Source: Candidatus Gastranaerophilales bacterium (lineage in GTDB: Bacteria; Cyanobacteriota; Vampirovibrionia; Gastranaerophilales; Gastranaerophilaceae). Taken from it: DNA of 64,000 bases. The notes under the pieces were generated by a model that saw only the letters and a program-made list of their open reading frames with translations, had not been told where the DNA came from and searched no databases. The stretch is from NCBI GenBank assembly GCA_944323595.1, contig CALUTF010000001.1, forward strand, positions 62,001-126,000. The letters run 5' to 3'. Within the stretch, counting starts at the first letter, position 1; each line of letters opens with the position of its first letter. A program made the position numbers and the translations under genes. Positions 1 to 8,138 of this stretch are shown piece by piece.

Positions 1-128
1 GCAGATATTCAGAAACTAAGATGCAAAAATTCCGTAAAATTGTAAAAATGACCGAAGAAATTATGCCAAAAGATAAATTAAACGAATGGAAATCAGTTGT
101 TAACAAAATAGAAAAAGGCAAAATATAA
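1..128 (+). CDS. 3' end of an unknown protein (partial)
   Basis: An open frame enters from the left edge and stops at TAA 126-128. Only about 41 residues are visible, rich in Lys, Glu and Ile, ending in a hydrophilic helical-looking tail. No domain can be recognised. The next gene starts 12 bp downstream on the same strand, so the two may be co-transcribed. Function unknown. Confidence 0.5.
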   Translation, partial: RYSETKMQKFRKIVKMTEEIMPKDKLNEWKSVVNKIEKGKI

Positions 129-140
129 TAAGGGGTTAAT

Positions 141-1172
141 ATGAAAATAACAGCAATATCTGCAAATAATAATTATAATAAACCTGTATTCAAAGGACAC
201 TCCATAACATATCATAAAGAGCGTGCTTCAATGTATACTACAGAAGAAAAATTCTATCTGCCTCCACGCTTGATAACTTTGATGCCTCCGGCATATTATG
301 CAAAAGACGCCACAGTTTATATCGCATCCCCGTTTGAAATAGTATCGGAAGAAAATCTCAACAATCATAATTATCTTCAGAGAAATGACCTCTTTCTAAA
401 CCAGATAAAAAAAGATTATCGTAACGGCTACTTCAATTTTGCAAGCAACGCAACAGAAGAAATAAACTTCCTTACAGTACTGCGTGATGACGCAAAAAAA
501 CGCTACGACAGAAACAAAGAATTAATTACCCGCTACGACGAACGCAAAGATACAGAAAATTTTGCCAATGACGAGGCTCGCGAAAAATATAATGAACGCA
601 AAACCAAAAATGAAGTTCTCGCAAAACAGGAAAAACAACAGATTGACAGTTTGAATAAACAAATTGAAACAGCAAAAGAACGTTATGAACTGCTTCTGCC
701 TTTAGACAAAATCGGAGGAGATAAAAACTATTTGATGCGGATGGAAAGTTATGTAAAAAATGACATATCTAATGAAAAATATTCTATAAAACGCCACAAA
801 GAAAACATCGCAGGTATAGTCGAAGAATTCAAAGAAACACGCAGACTTTATGACAAAAAAATAGACAGGATAAACAGAACTGCAAATCACGAACCTAATC
901 CGGACACAAAAAAATTACAGGAACGTGTAAAAATCCGCAGAGATGAACGTATTAAAATCCTGAACGAAGAATTCAAGGCAAAGAAAGCCGAACTTGCACG
1001 ACAAATTCAAATGGAAAAAGGTGCAATAAAAGAGTGTGAACGTAAAATAGACGGCTATAATGACCGTCTGCAAAGTATGTATAAAGAGTTTGCCGAACTC
1101 GACAGACAGCTTGATGCAGCTTATTCAAAAGTAGATGCATTTTACAGAAAAAATTATCCTGACTGGCTATAA
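141..1172 (+). CDS. Coiled-coil protein with N-terminal FKG motif, function unknown
   Basis: A 343-residue protein, not recognised as a known family. The first 20 residues are polar and low in complexity and end in P-V-F-K-G at about residues 15-19; the same kind of N-terminal tag occurs on other unrelated proteins in this window. Residues about 30-80 look globular (Tyr- and Pro-rich). From about residue 95 to 335 the chain is almost all charged heptad-like helix (Lys/Glu/Arg with spaced Leu/Ile), so a long coiled coil is expected. No signal peptide or membrane segment is seen. The start has a good SD (AAGGGG) 6 nt upstream. The coding frame continues cleanly to TAA and 70 bp separate it from the MurF-like gene, which has its own promoter. 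Confidence 0.85.
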   Translation: MKITAISANNNYNKPVFKGHSITYHKERASMYTTEEKFYLPPRLITLMPPAYYAKDATVYIASPFEIVSEENLNNHNYLQRNDLFLNQIKKDYRNGYFNFASNATEEINFLTVLRDDAKKRYDRNKELITRYDERKDTENFANDEAREKYNERKTKNEVLAKQEKQQIDSLNKQIETAKERYELLLPLDKIGGDKNYLMRMESYVKNDISNEKYSIKRHKENIAGIVEEFKETRRLYDKKIDRINRTANHEPNPDTKKLQERVKIRRDERIKILNEEFKAKKAELARQIQMEKGAIKECERKIDGYNDRLQSMYKEFAELDRQLDAAYSKVDAFYRKNYPDWL

Positions 1173-1230
1173 CAAATACGGATTTAATGGTGTAATCTCT
1201 TTGGTTGATTGTAATTTCCATAATTTATAA

Positions 1231-1245
1231 TATAATAATTGTATG
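1231..1245 (+). promoter_or_regulatory. -10 box directly ahead of the MurF-like start (leaderless candidate)
   Basis: TATAAT lies at 1231-1236, followed by six bases and ATG at 1243. There is no SD sequence. A transcript begun 7 nt after the -10 box would start on the A of the ATG. This copy lacks the upstream TG of the extended -10 seen at the other sites of this class. Confidence 0.55.
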
Positions 1246-2601
1246 GATTTTTGGAATTTAGAAAGAATCAAAGAAGCAGCAGGAGAGCTAAAGACGTACA
1301 ATTTTCCCGAAAATTGGACTGCAACGGGCTTGAGAATATGGCACGAAGCTTTTCGCGACCGTAATATGATAGTGATGCGGGAAGACGGAGAAGAACGCGG
1401 GGCTTTCAAAAAAAATATCGACCCCATTTTGCGGCAAATTTCGGCATTTGTAACCAGCAATGCTGAAAATTATCTTTCTTACGGTATTCCGATTATAGAA
1501 GTAAAAGATACAAATAAGTTTATTGTAGATTTAGGTAAATACATAAGAGAACATTTCAACGGTAAAATTATAGCAATCACGGGAAGTTCCGGCAAATCAA
1601 CCACTACAAGAATGCTCTATGATGCACTTTATGAATACGGAGCCTGCGCAAATCTTACTCAGGAAAATACCGTCCACGGCATATCATGGCACATGACAAA
1701 CTTTTCCACAGACGTAAAATACTGGGTTATAGAATCCTCCATCGGCAGAGGTGCGATGACCATTCCGGATATTGCAATAGTCACAAATGTTGCGCCGGTT
1801 CACCTTGCCAAAAATCAAACCATAGCCGACATTGCAAAAGCTAAAGCCAGAACATTTGATACAATGGCGGCAGGCAAAACCGCAATCTTATGCAAAGAAA
1901 CAGAATGTTTTGATATTTTTGAAAACGCTGCGAAAGCAAAAAATTTAAAAATCATAACCGTTGGCTTAACAGAAGATTGTGACGTCACAATATCAGGAAA
2001 TACCATTAAAATTTATGATAAAGAATATTCTCTCGGAGATGAATTTATACCGCAGCACCTGAAAATAGATATGGCACTGGCACTTGCAGCCGTGTATGAT
2101 TTGGGTGAAGATGTAGATGCAGCCGTTAATGTTTTAACAAAATTCCAATCACTATCCGGCCGCGGGGAAACTTTCACCGGCAAAATCCAGCCTAATAGAA
2201 CGATTACGCTCGTTGATGAGTCTTACAACGCAAACCCGCTTTCAATGAAAGCTACATTAGAAGCTTTTGGCGAAAAATATAAAGACAGAAATAAAGTTCT
2301 AATCCTCGGTGATATGGCAGAGGGCGGACAGAACACATTAAAACAACACCTTGAATTAATTCCTGTCATACGTCAGGTTAATCCCGAAAAAATTCTCCTC
2401 ACCGGCGAAACAATGAAAGAAGTCTGGGATATGATTAAGCCCGAATTTAAAGGAGAATATTTTTCAAATGTCGCGGATTTAAATAAAAGTCTGCTACAAT
2501 GGATAGCGGATGGAGATTGCGTATTTGTAAAATCATCGCACTCCGGCGGATTATACAAGACCGTTAATGTCATAAAAAACTTTATGAAAAATTTCACATA
2601 G
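1243..2601 (+). CDS. Mur ligase family protein, MurF-like
   Basis: A 452-residue ATP-dependent amide ligase of the Mur family. Order: N-terminal UDP-substrate-like domain (1-105), central ATPase with P-loop TGSSGKSTTT (about 112-121), and C-terminal domain with the MurF-type signature D-E-S-Y-N-A-N-P (about 329-336) and GDMAEGG. Canonical MurF adds D-Ala-D-Ala to the UDP-MurNAc-tripeptide in the cytoplasm. Here the P-loop reads GKST where MurF usually has GKTT, and the C-terminal K-S-S-H-S-G-G segment stands where MurF has KGS-R, so this could be a paralogue with another acceptor. The downstream gene follows after 15 bp and encodes a membrane-anchored toroid-like protein, suggesting a shared envelope function. 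No SD; a -10 box sits 6 nt upstream. Confidence 0.8.
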   Translation: MDFWNLERIKEAAGELKTYNFPENWTATGLRIWHEAFRDRNMIVMREDGEERGAFKKNIDPILRQISAFVTSNAENYLSYGIPIIEVKDTNKFIVDLGKYIREHFNGKIIAITGSSGKSTTTRMLYDALYEYGACANLTQENTVHGISWHMTNFSTDVKYWVIESSIGRGAMTIPDIAIVTNVAPVHLAKNQTIADIAKAKARTFDTMAAGKTAILCKETECFDIFENAAKAKNLKIITVGLTEDCDVTISGNTIKIYDKEYSLGDEFIPQHLKIDMALALAAVYDLGEDVDAAVNVLTKFQSLSGRGETFTGKIQPNRTITLVDESYNANPLSMKATLEAFGEKYKDRNKVLILGDMAEGGQNTLKQHLELIPVIRQVNPEKILLTGETMKEVWDMIKPEFKGEYFSNVADLNKSLLQWIADGDCVFVKSSHSGGLYKTVNVIKNFMKNFT

Positions 2602-2616
2602 GAAGCCGGTGACAAG

Positions 2617-3795
2617 ATGATTATAGCGATATTTATACTGCTGATAGTTATTTTCGCGATAGTAACCGCAATTGATGCAAGAAATTTTACCCACTCCAAA
2701 AATCACCAGCGAAAAGTTAACAACTCCATTGATTTCGGGATGGAATATCTGAGCACCTGTATTCTCTCAAGCGGGCGCGTAATTTGTTACAAGAATATCA
2801 AAAAAGGAATAAATTACGGCAGCCAGCTATACAGTCCGGGAGAACAGGGATGTATGATATATTCACTGCTTTTGCTTGAACAGCTTCTCGGGATAGATGA
2901 TTTGAAAGATAAAAGAATACTTGCGTCCAAATATTTAATAAAAGAGTACATAAAAAAATTTGAAAGAAGAAAATATGCCGTAATTTCCCGTTCTAATGAA
3001 GATGGAAACGGGAGCAGGCTGGCACGTGTCGGTGCAGCAGGAATGGCACTGGCAGGGTTGTCAGATTTATGCGGCAAAGAAATTTCTCTGGACAAACTGA
3101 CTAAAATAGCAGATTTTATTATATCAATGCAGCTGCCGGGAGGCTGGTTTAATCCTGTATATGACTTAAACTCAAAATCAGCCGTGCAGCAGACAGACGA
3201 TATAAATTATCAGGGCCAGGCCGCACTGGGGCTTTTAACATTATACGAAAAATACCCGCACCCAAAATACATAAAAGCGGCAAGAAAGGCTTTGTTATGT
3301 CTGGCTTATGCAAGGAAAGAGAAAGAAGAGGTTCCTTATGACTACTGGGCAATGATAGCGACAGAAAAATTATTCCATCACACAAAAGGACGGCTTACAG
3401 CTGATGAGATAGAATTACTTCAAAATCATATGCTAAGCATGACTCAATATGTAGTTAATAATCAAATCAAAAACCCTGATAATCCTTTATGCGGCGGCTT
3501 AAAAGAGGACACGCGTCCTGCGAGCATTGCGCCTATGATAGAGGGATTAATTTCTGCATTCAACTGTATAGAGATAGAAAATGTTGATGTAAGAATGCCA
3601 ATGATGAAAGCAATATATTTAGGCACAAACTTTTTACGCCATCAGCAGATGCAAACGGGCAGGATGAAAGGCGGATTACCATACGCAAGTGATTGGCGGC
3701 AGACAGGAGTACCTGATGAAGCGTCGATGATAAAAACTGAATCCGTATGCCACGCATTTAACGTCTGGGTAAAATTTCAGGCTCTGTTTAAATAA
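2617..3795 (+). CDS. Membrane-anchored alpha/alpha-toroid-like protein
   Basis: A 392-residue protein with a single N-terminal hydrophobic helix (about residues 2-18), probably an anchor leaving the rest outside the membrane, followed by an all-helical domain with repeated helix-pair spacing and motifs such as GGWFNP and GQAALGLLTLYEKYP. This pattern is typical of (alpha/alpha)6 toroids such as terpenoid-cyclase folds and some glycan-active enzymes, but no catalytic signature was recognised, so activity is not claimed. It follows the MurF-like gene by 15 bp with its own SD (GGTGA) and probably belongs to the same transcript. The conserved pairing with a Mur-type ligase would suggest cell-wall or exopolymer work; that is inference. 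Confidence 0.7.
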   Translation: MIIAIFILLIVIFAIVTAIDARNFTHSKNHQRKVNNSIDFGMEYLSTCILSSGRVICYKNIKKGINYGSQLYSPGEQGCMIYSLLLLEQLLGIDDLKDKRILASKYLIKEYIKKFERRKYAVISRSNEDGNGSRLARVGAAGMALAGLSDLCGKEISLDKLTKIADFIISMQLPGGWFNPVYDLNSKSAVQQTDDINYQGQAALGLLTLYEKYPHPKYIKAARKALLCLAYARKEKEEVPYDYWAMIATEKLFHHTKGRLTADEIELLQNHMLSMTQYVVNNQIKNPDNPLCGGLKEDTRPASIAPMIEGLISAFNCIEIENVDVRMPMMKAIYLGTNFLRHQQMQTGRMKGGLPYASDWRQTGVPDEASMIKTESVCHAFNVWVKFQALFK

Positions 3796-3819
3796 AAATC
3801 ATCATCAATTTTTTGTTTC

Positions 3820-4608
3820 TTACTCAAAAATCACAACGTTAATTTCAGGTTTACAGTTAAAACGTACAGGCAGAATACTGGTTCCCAAACCTTTTGTAAT
3901 TATCATCTTTTTGTCGTTTTCTTCAATGTAACCTGAAAGAAACTTTTGACCGTAAGCAGATGGCACAAGTATAGCCCCGATTACAGGAAACACTACCTGT
4001 CCGCCATGGGTATGGCCTGCAAGAATTATGTTGGCATCTCCCCATGCTTTCGGGAAAATATCAGGCTGATGACTCAATAATATCGTCGGATGTTTCACTC
4101 CATTAAATGCTTTACTCTGATCCGGAAAGCCCGTTGTTAAATCCTCTATTCCCGCTATATATATTTTTTTACCTTTAAATGTCACCTGAGCATTGGAATT
4201 TCTGAGGACCTTAATCCCGTTTTTATCCAGAACCTGCTGGATTTTATCTCCTCCGACCCACATGTCATGGTTCCCGAGTACCGTATAGACAGGATAATCA
4301 GACTTTATATGTGATAATTCATGAGCAATAATCTCTATCGGAAGCGTAGATTTCTCCTTGTGACCTTTTACAAAATCACCACCCAACAAAATCATATCGG
4401 CATTTTGTGCGTTAATTAAATCAACTATTCTTGCTAATCTTGTCGTATCCTTTTTGCCTACATGAAAATCCGCAGCATATACTATCTTCAACCCTGCAAG
4501 CTCTTTATCTTTTACTCTGTACTCTTTTACCGTAAGCATTGACGGCTCAATTTTGAATACCCAGATTAAAAGAAATATGGAAATTCCCAGAAGAATAATT
4601 TTCATCAT
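3820..4608 (-). CDS. Membrane-anchored metallophosphoesterase (YkuE/YaeI-like)
   Basis: A 262-residue calcineurin-like phosphoesterase. An N-terminal hydrophobic segment (residues 2-19) anchors it. All dimetal motifs are present: D-F-H (47-49), G-G-D (76-78), G-N-H-D (112-115), H180 and G-H-T-H (198-201). Family members of this size act on phospholipid head groups such as UDP-diacylglucosamine or on phosphodiesters; the substrate here is unknown. It converges with the toroid gene (24 bp apart, no clear terminator) and is transcribed apart from the helicase behind it. The start ATG has no SD but a perfect extended -10 (TGTTATAAT) ends 6 nt before it, suggesting a leaderless mRNA. Confidence 0.88.
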   Translation of the reverse strand: MMKIILLGISIFLLIWVFKIEPSMLTVKEYRVKDKELAGLKIVYAADFHVGKKDTTRLARIVDLINAQNADMILLGGDFVKGHKEKSTLPIEIIAHELSHIKSDYPVYTVLGNHDMWVGGDKIQQVLDKNGIKVLRNSNAQVTFKGKKIYIAGIEDLTTGFPDQSKAFNGVKHPTILLSHQPDIFPKAWGDANIILAGHTHGGQVVFPVIGAILVPSAYGQKFLSGYIEENDKKMIITKGLGTSILPVRFNCKPEINVVIFE

Positions 4609-4623
4609 AAAAATATTATAACA
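4609..4623 (-). promoter_or_regulatory. Extended -10 promoter, leaderless, for the phosphoesterase
   Basis: On the minus strand TGT-TATAAT (4623 to 4615) is followed by six bases (ATTTTT) and the ATG at 4608. There is no SD. The predicted +1 coincides with the start codon. Confidence 0.65.
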
Positions 4624-4636
4624 TTAAATTTTAACA

Positions 4637-6970
4637 TTAAATTTCAACCGGTGTCCGGCAAATCAAAGCAAGTGCATCCTCTATGTTATGTGAAAGCTTG
4701 TTATAATACTGGAAATCATTTTTATCATCAGAAAATTCCATGCCCGTTTTAGCAATTAATTTCATCTGCTTCAACAAATCCGCTGTCATGGTAATTTCTT
4801 TAAACACACTTCCCTCATTTTTGATTGTACTGCTTAAATCACCGTGGTAGAGAGTTTTCCAGTTTTCAACGGAATCTTTATTGCGTGAATTTAAATCTGC
4901 CCACTCGTAAATATGTTTTGTTGCTTTTGTATCAAGTTGAACCTGTTTATACTCAGAATCATACTGGATAATATCATAATTAAATTTTTTCAAACCCTTG
5001 TTAAAATCTTCCACAAAATCAACAATTACATCATCTTTATGGTCAAATGCCGCAATCTGTGCCTGTTCTTTTTTAGCAAAAGGACTTTCATATTTAGGCT
5101 GAATATTTGCCATTGTGCCGACTGCGGCAGCAAGTTCTACCGGCGTCATATTCGCTAATTTTTTATCATAAATTGCATCAATAATCGGTAATTGTTCATA
5201 GCCGTTTAACTTGGATAACAATTCACCTTTCGGAGTTAATTTATGATTAGATTTCATAAAGTCCATTTTACGCATAATTTGTCTGCGGGTTGAGAAAATT
5301 TTCATCATATCGGAACTTTTCTTTGCTCTTATCTGCGGATTATTATCATAGGCATAAAATGATTTATCAAAAAGTTCTTTTATCAATTCATCATCCTGAA
5401 CAGTTTCGTAATACCCTGCAACGAATGAAAAGTCAGGCTTGAATGCACTTTCCAAATCATTTGGTTCGGAATTTATAAGATCCTGAAATTTTTCTGATTG
5501 TTCCTTTGTAACTGCCATGGAAATACAGTATCCGATATCATCAATTCCGCGGCGTCCTGCACGTCCCGCCATCTGATGGAATTTATTCGGGGTAAGTTCT
5601 CCTGCAGGAGTTCTTGTTGATGAAATTACCGTAGTTCTTGCCGGCATATTTATGCCTGCAGATAAGGTTTCCGTTGCGATTACCGCTTTAATAAGTTTTT
5701 TGTTAAAAAGTTCTTCTATCAATTCTTTTTGAGCAGGTAAAAGTCCGGCATTATGTATGGCATAACCTTTTAATAATGCTTTTTCATCCAGAGATTCGCC
5801 GAGATATTTGCCGTTTTGTTTATATGTTTTTATAATATCCAGAATTTCTTTTTGCTCATCAGGAGTGTTAAGTTTTTCCCCGAATTTAGCCAGATGATTG
5901 AGAATTGCACCGCTTCCGCGTTTACTGAATACAAAAAAAATGGCAGGCAGTTTATCTTCATTTTTCAGTTTTGTTACCATACGCTGATAGCTCTGCAGAT
6001 TAGGAACCGGTTCGCGTTTTGAAGTAATTTGTTCATTCTCTGTTTTTTGTTTTGATTTTTTCTTATCTTTCTTTTCACTTCTGGCCTTTGACGGTGTTCC
6101 CTGTTCTCCCTGAACCTGCAGCACTTCAAATTTTAGCGGAACATGCCTGTTTTCGGACGGTACATCAATTAAAACCGTATGGACAGGAGCATTTTCTCTT
6201 GCACGATATGTGCTCATATCTCTGTCTTTAGAAGATACAATTTCCGCTTTTGAAAAATCTTTTGTTACAGCCATCCAGTTAGCAACATCCTTGTTATTAC
6301 CGATTGTCGCAGAAAGTGACAAAAGCTGAGTATCCGGAGAACTGAGAATAATTGATTGTTCCCATATTCCGCCCCTATCCGCGTCGCCAAGATAATGAAG
6401 TTCATCAAAAATAACCGTTTTAAGGTTATCAAGCATTGGATTATTATGGCTGAATCTGTCAGAGAGCACCATATTTCTATAAACTTCCGTAGTCATAATA
6501 ACAATCGGAGCTTCGGGATTAATCTTGTTATCTCCGGTCAAAAGCCCGACATTTTCTTCTCCGTATATTTTTTGAAAACTTCTGAATTTTTCATTGCTCA
6601 AAGCCTTTAAAGGAGTAGTATAAAAAGTTTTGCCTCCGTTTTCCATGTTATTAGTAATTGCATAGAGTGCAATAGCTGTTTTCCCTGTACCTGTCGGAGC
6701 CGTTACAATTACATCGTTGCCTTTAAGGATATTCATTGCGGAAGCTTTTTGAAATACATCGGGGGAAGCAGTTTCGGGAAGTTTAAAATAATTTTCCTCA
6801 AGGGTTTTGTAGTATTCCTTGCCGGTAAAATTAATCAGGCTGTAACCTGATGTATTAAATTGAGGCAATATATAAGAATCGTGTTTATTTTCTGCTGCAT
6901 CATTCTGTTTTACCCGTATAAGCTGAGGAATGCCTGTTTTAAACGAAATTCCCGAAATTTTATTAATCAT
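4637..6970 (-). CDS. Ski2-like DExH-box helicase with N-terminal FxG motifs
   Basis: A 777-residue superfamily 2 helicase. Motif I is APTGTGKT (91-98), motif II is D-E-L-H, motif III S-A-T, and the C-terminal RecA domain has GLLPAQKELIEELF, TETLSAGINMPA and motif VI Q-M-A-G-R-A-G-R-R-G. These features match the Ski2/Mtr4/Dob1-type RNA helicases. A lysine-rich insertion (about 295-320) sits between the two RecA domains. The 50 residues ahead of the helicase core are extra and polar, with ISFKTG (8-13) and INFTG (46-50), matching the tag shared by other proteins here. Such helicases unwind structured RNA for decay or processing; no exoribonuclease is adjacent. SD AAGGGG precedes the start. Confidence 0.9.
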   Translation of the reverse strand: MINKISGISFKTGIPQLIRVKQNDAAENKHDSYILPQFNTSGYSLINFTGKEYYKTLEENYFKLPETASPDVFQKASAMNILKGNDVIVTAPTGTGKTAIALYAITNNMENGGKTFYTTPLKALSNEKFRSFQKIYGEENVGLLTGDNKINPEAPIVIMTTEVYRNMVLSDRFSHNNPMLDNLKTVIFDELHYLGDADRGGIWEQSIILSSPDTQLLSLSATIGNNKDVANWMAVTKDFSKAEIVSSKDRDMSTYRARENAPVHTVLIDVPSENRHVPLKFEVLQVQGEQGTPSKARSEKKDKKKSKQKTENEQITSKREPVPNLQSYQRMVTKLKNEDKLPAIFFVFSKRGSGAILNHLAKFGEKLNTPDEQKEILDIIKTYKQNGKYLGESLDEKALLKGYAIHNAGLLPAQKELIEELFNKKLIKAVIATETLSAGINMPARTTVISSTRTPAGELTPNKFHQMAGRAGRRGIDDIGYCISMAVTKEQSEKFQDLINSEPNDLESAFKPDFSFVAGYYETVQDDELIKELFDKSFYAYDNNPQIRAKKSSDMMKIFSTRRQIMRKMDFMKSNHKLTPKGELLSKLNGYEQLPIIDAIYDKKLANMTPVELAAAVGTMANIQPKYESPFAKKEQAQIAAFDHKDDVIVDFVEDFNKGLKKFNYDIIQYDSEYKQVQLDTKATKHIYEWADLNSRNKDSVENWKTLYHGDLSSTIKNEGSVFKEITMTADLLKQMKLIAKTGMEFSDDKNDFQYYNKLSHNIEDALALICRTPVEI

Positions 6971-7088
6971 TAGTGCCCCTTTATATTTGAAATTTAATAG
7001 TCATACAAAACGCGGGAATAAAAATTTTTGCGGGTTTTAGAATGTATATGTTAAGTATTTTTTACAATTTGATTTACGACATGCGGCA

Positions 7089-7097
7089 TGCTAAACT
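7089..7097 (+). promoter_or_regulatory. Extended -10 promoter for the GGDEF gene
   Basis: TGC-TAAACT at 7089-7097 fits the TGn-TAnnnT pattern seen throughout the window. A small inverted repeat (CATGC-G-GCATG, 7082-7092) overlaps its upstream edge. The leader would be about 29 nt and contains an SD (AAGGA) before ATG 7133. Confidence 0.4.
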
Positions 7098-7132
7098 TCA
7101 AGTATAAAGGGTAGGATAAGGATTTTACTTAT

Positions 7133-8005
7133 ATGAAAAATATTATTGTTTACACCAATCAAAAAGTATCAACGCTTGCCGATGTCTTAGCCGGGATTGA
7201 TGAAACAAATGTAAGAATTGAAAATGCAGAAAATCTCAGAGATTATGAAACTCTGAACCCTGCATTGCTTGTAATAGAAGATGTACCTGATATAAAAGAT
7301 GTTTTAATGGTAACAAAATTTAAGGTACCTGTTTTATTTATCGGTGAGACATTCAAAGGCACAACCGTCCGTGCGGTAACTTATGATTTTATTAAGACAC
7401 CTGTTGATGAATTTGAATTGACAGTACGCGCCAATTCACTTTTAAAAGTAAAAGAATTGAGAGATAAATTAAAACTTGTTTCAACAACAGATGAATTAAC
7501 AGGTCTGCATAACAGAAAATATCTGCACGAACGTCTTGAACAGGAAATCTCCAGAGCAAAACGTTATGGCACACAATTATCATGCCTGTTGTTTGATTTG
7601 GACTTCTTTAAAGTAGTAAACGATATTTACGGATACGACTGGGGCGATGTGCTTTTGCGTTCAATAGCAGATAAGTTAAAACAGTTAATCCGTAAGGAAG
7701 ATATTTTGACACGTTACGGTGATGAAGAATTCCTGTTAATATTACCGAACACATCAGAAGACAATGCATTTTTGTTTGCAGAAAGATTCAGACGTGACAT
7801 TGAAAAAATGGAATTCATCCCTGCAGGAGAAGAAGAAAGACACCCTATCACAATCTCCGGCGGTATTTCAACTTACCCGTGTCTGGAAAATACGGAAGAA
7901 GATGTAAATACTATTATCCGTTACGCAGAACACGCTTTGTATAATGCGAAAAAACGCGGTAAGAACAAAATAGTACAATTCTCTCAAATCAATTTGGGAG
8001 AATAA
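7133..8005 (+). CDS. GGDEF-domain protein with degenerate receiver (probable diguanylate cyclase)
   Basis: A 290-residue protein. Residues 1-110 resemble a response-regulator receiver fold but lack clear phospho-acceptor and Lys signatures. A helical linker (112-125) leads to a GGDEF domain starting at TTDELTGLHNRKY. Metal-binding D-L-D-F-F is present and the inhibitory I-site R-x-x-D is intact (RKED, 187-190). The signature loop reads GDEEF (196-200) instead of GG(D/E)EF: the second Gly is Asp. GGDEF domains make cyclic-di-GMP from two GTP in the cytoplasm; whether this variant is active is uncertain. Monocistronic: its own promoter and a strong terminator follow. Confidence 0.88.
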   Translation: MKNIIVYTNQKVSTLADVLAGIDETNVRIENAENLRDYETLNPALLVIEDVPDIKDVLMVTKFKVPVLFIGETFKGTTVRAVTYDFIKTPVDEFELTVRANSLLKVKELRDKLKLVSTTDELTGLHNRKYLHERLEQEISRAKRYGTQLSCLLFDLDFFKVVNDIYGYDWGDVLLRSIADKLKQLIRKEDILTRYGDEEFLLILPNTSEDNAFLFAERFRRDIEKMEFIPAGEEERHPITISGGISTYPCLENTEEDVNTIIRYAEHALYNAKKRGKNKIVQFSQINLGE

Positions 8006-8057
8006 AAACAAAAATCCTTTCTGAACACTTAAAAATATAGTGTAAATCTGGTTAATT

Positions 8058-8080
8058 AGGCGGTATATTACCGCCTTTTT
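8058..8080 (+). terminator. Rho-independent terminator after the GGDEF gene
   Basis: AGGCGGTA-TAT-TACCGCCT forms a perfect 8-bp stem with a 3-nt loop, followed by a T run. It lies 53 bp after the stop of the GGDEF gene and before the uvrC promoter. Confidence 0.9.
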
Positions 8081-8122
8081 CATTAAATGAATTAGCCATT
8101 TACCGGTAAAATACCTAAAATA

Positions 8123-8138
8123 TGCTATAATAAAAATG
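8123..8138 (+). promoter_or_regulatory. Extended -10 promoter at the uvrC start (leaderless candidate)
   Basis: TGC-TATAAT (8123-8131) ends 4 nt before ATG 8136 and 7 nt before a second in-frame ATG at 8139. No SD is present. The predicted +1 falls on or next to the tandem ATGs, which may both be usable. Confidence 0.6.
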
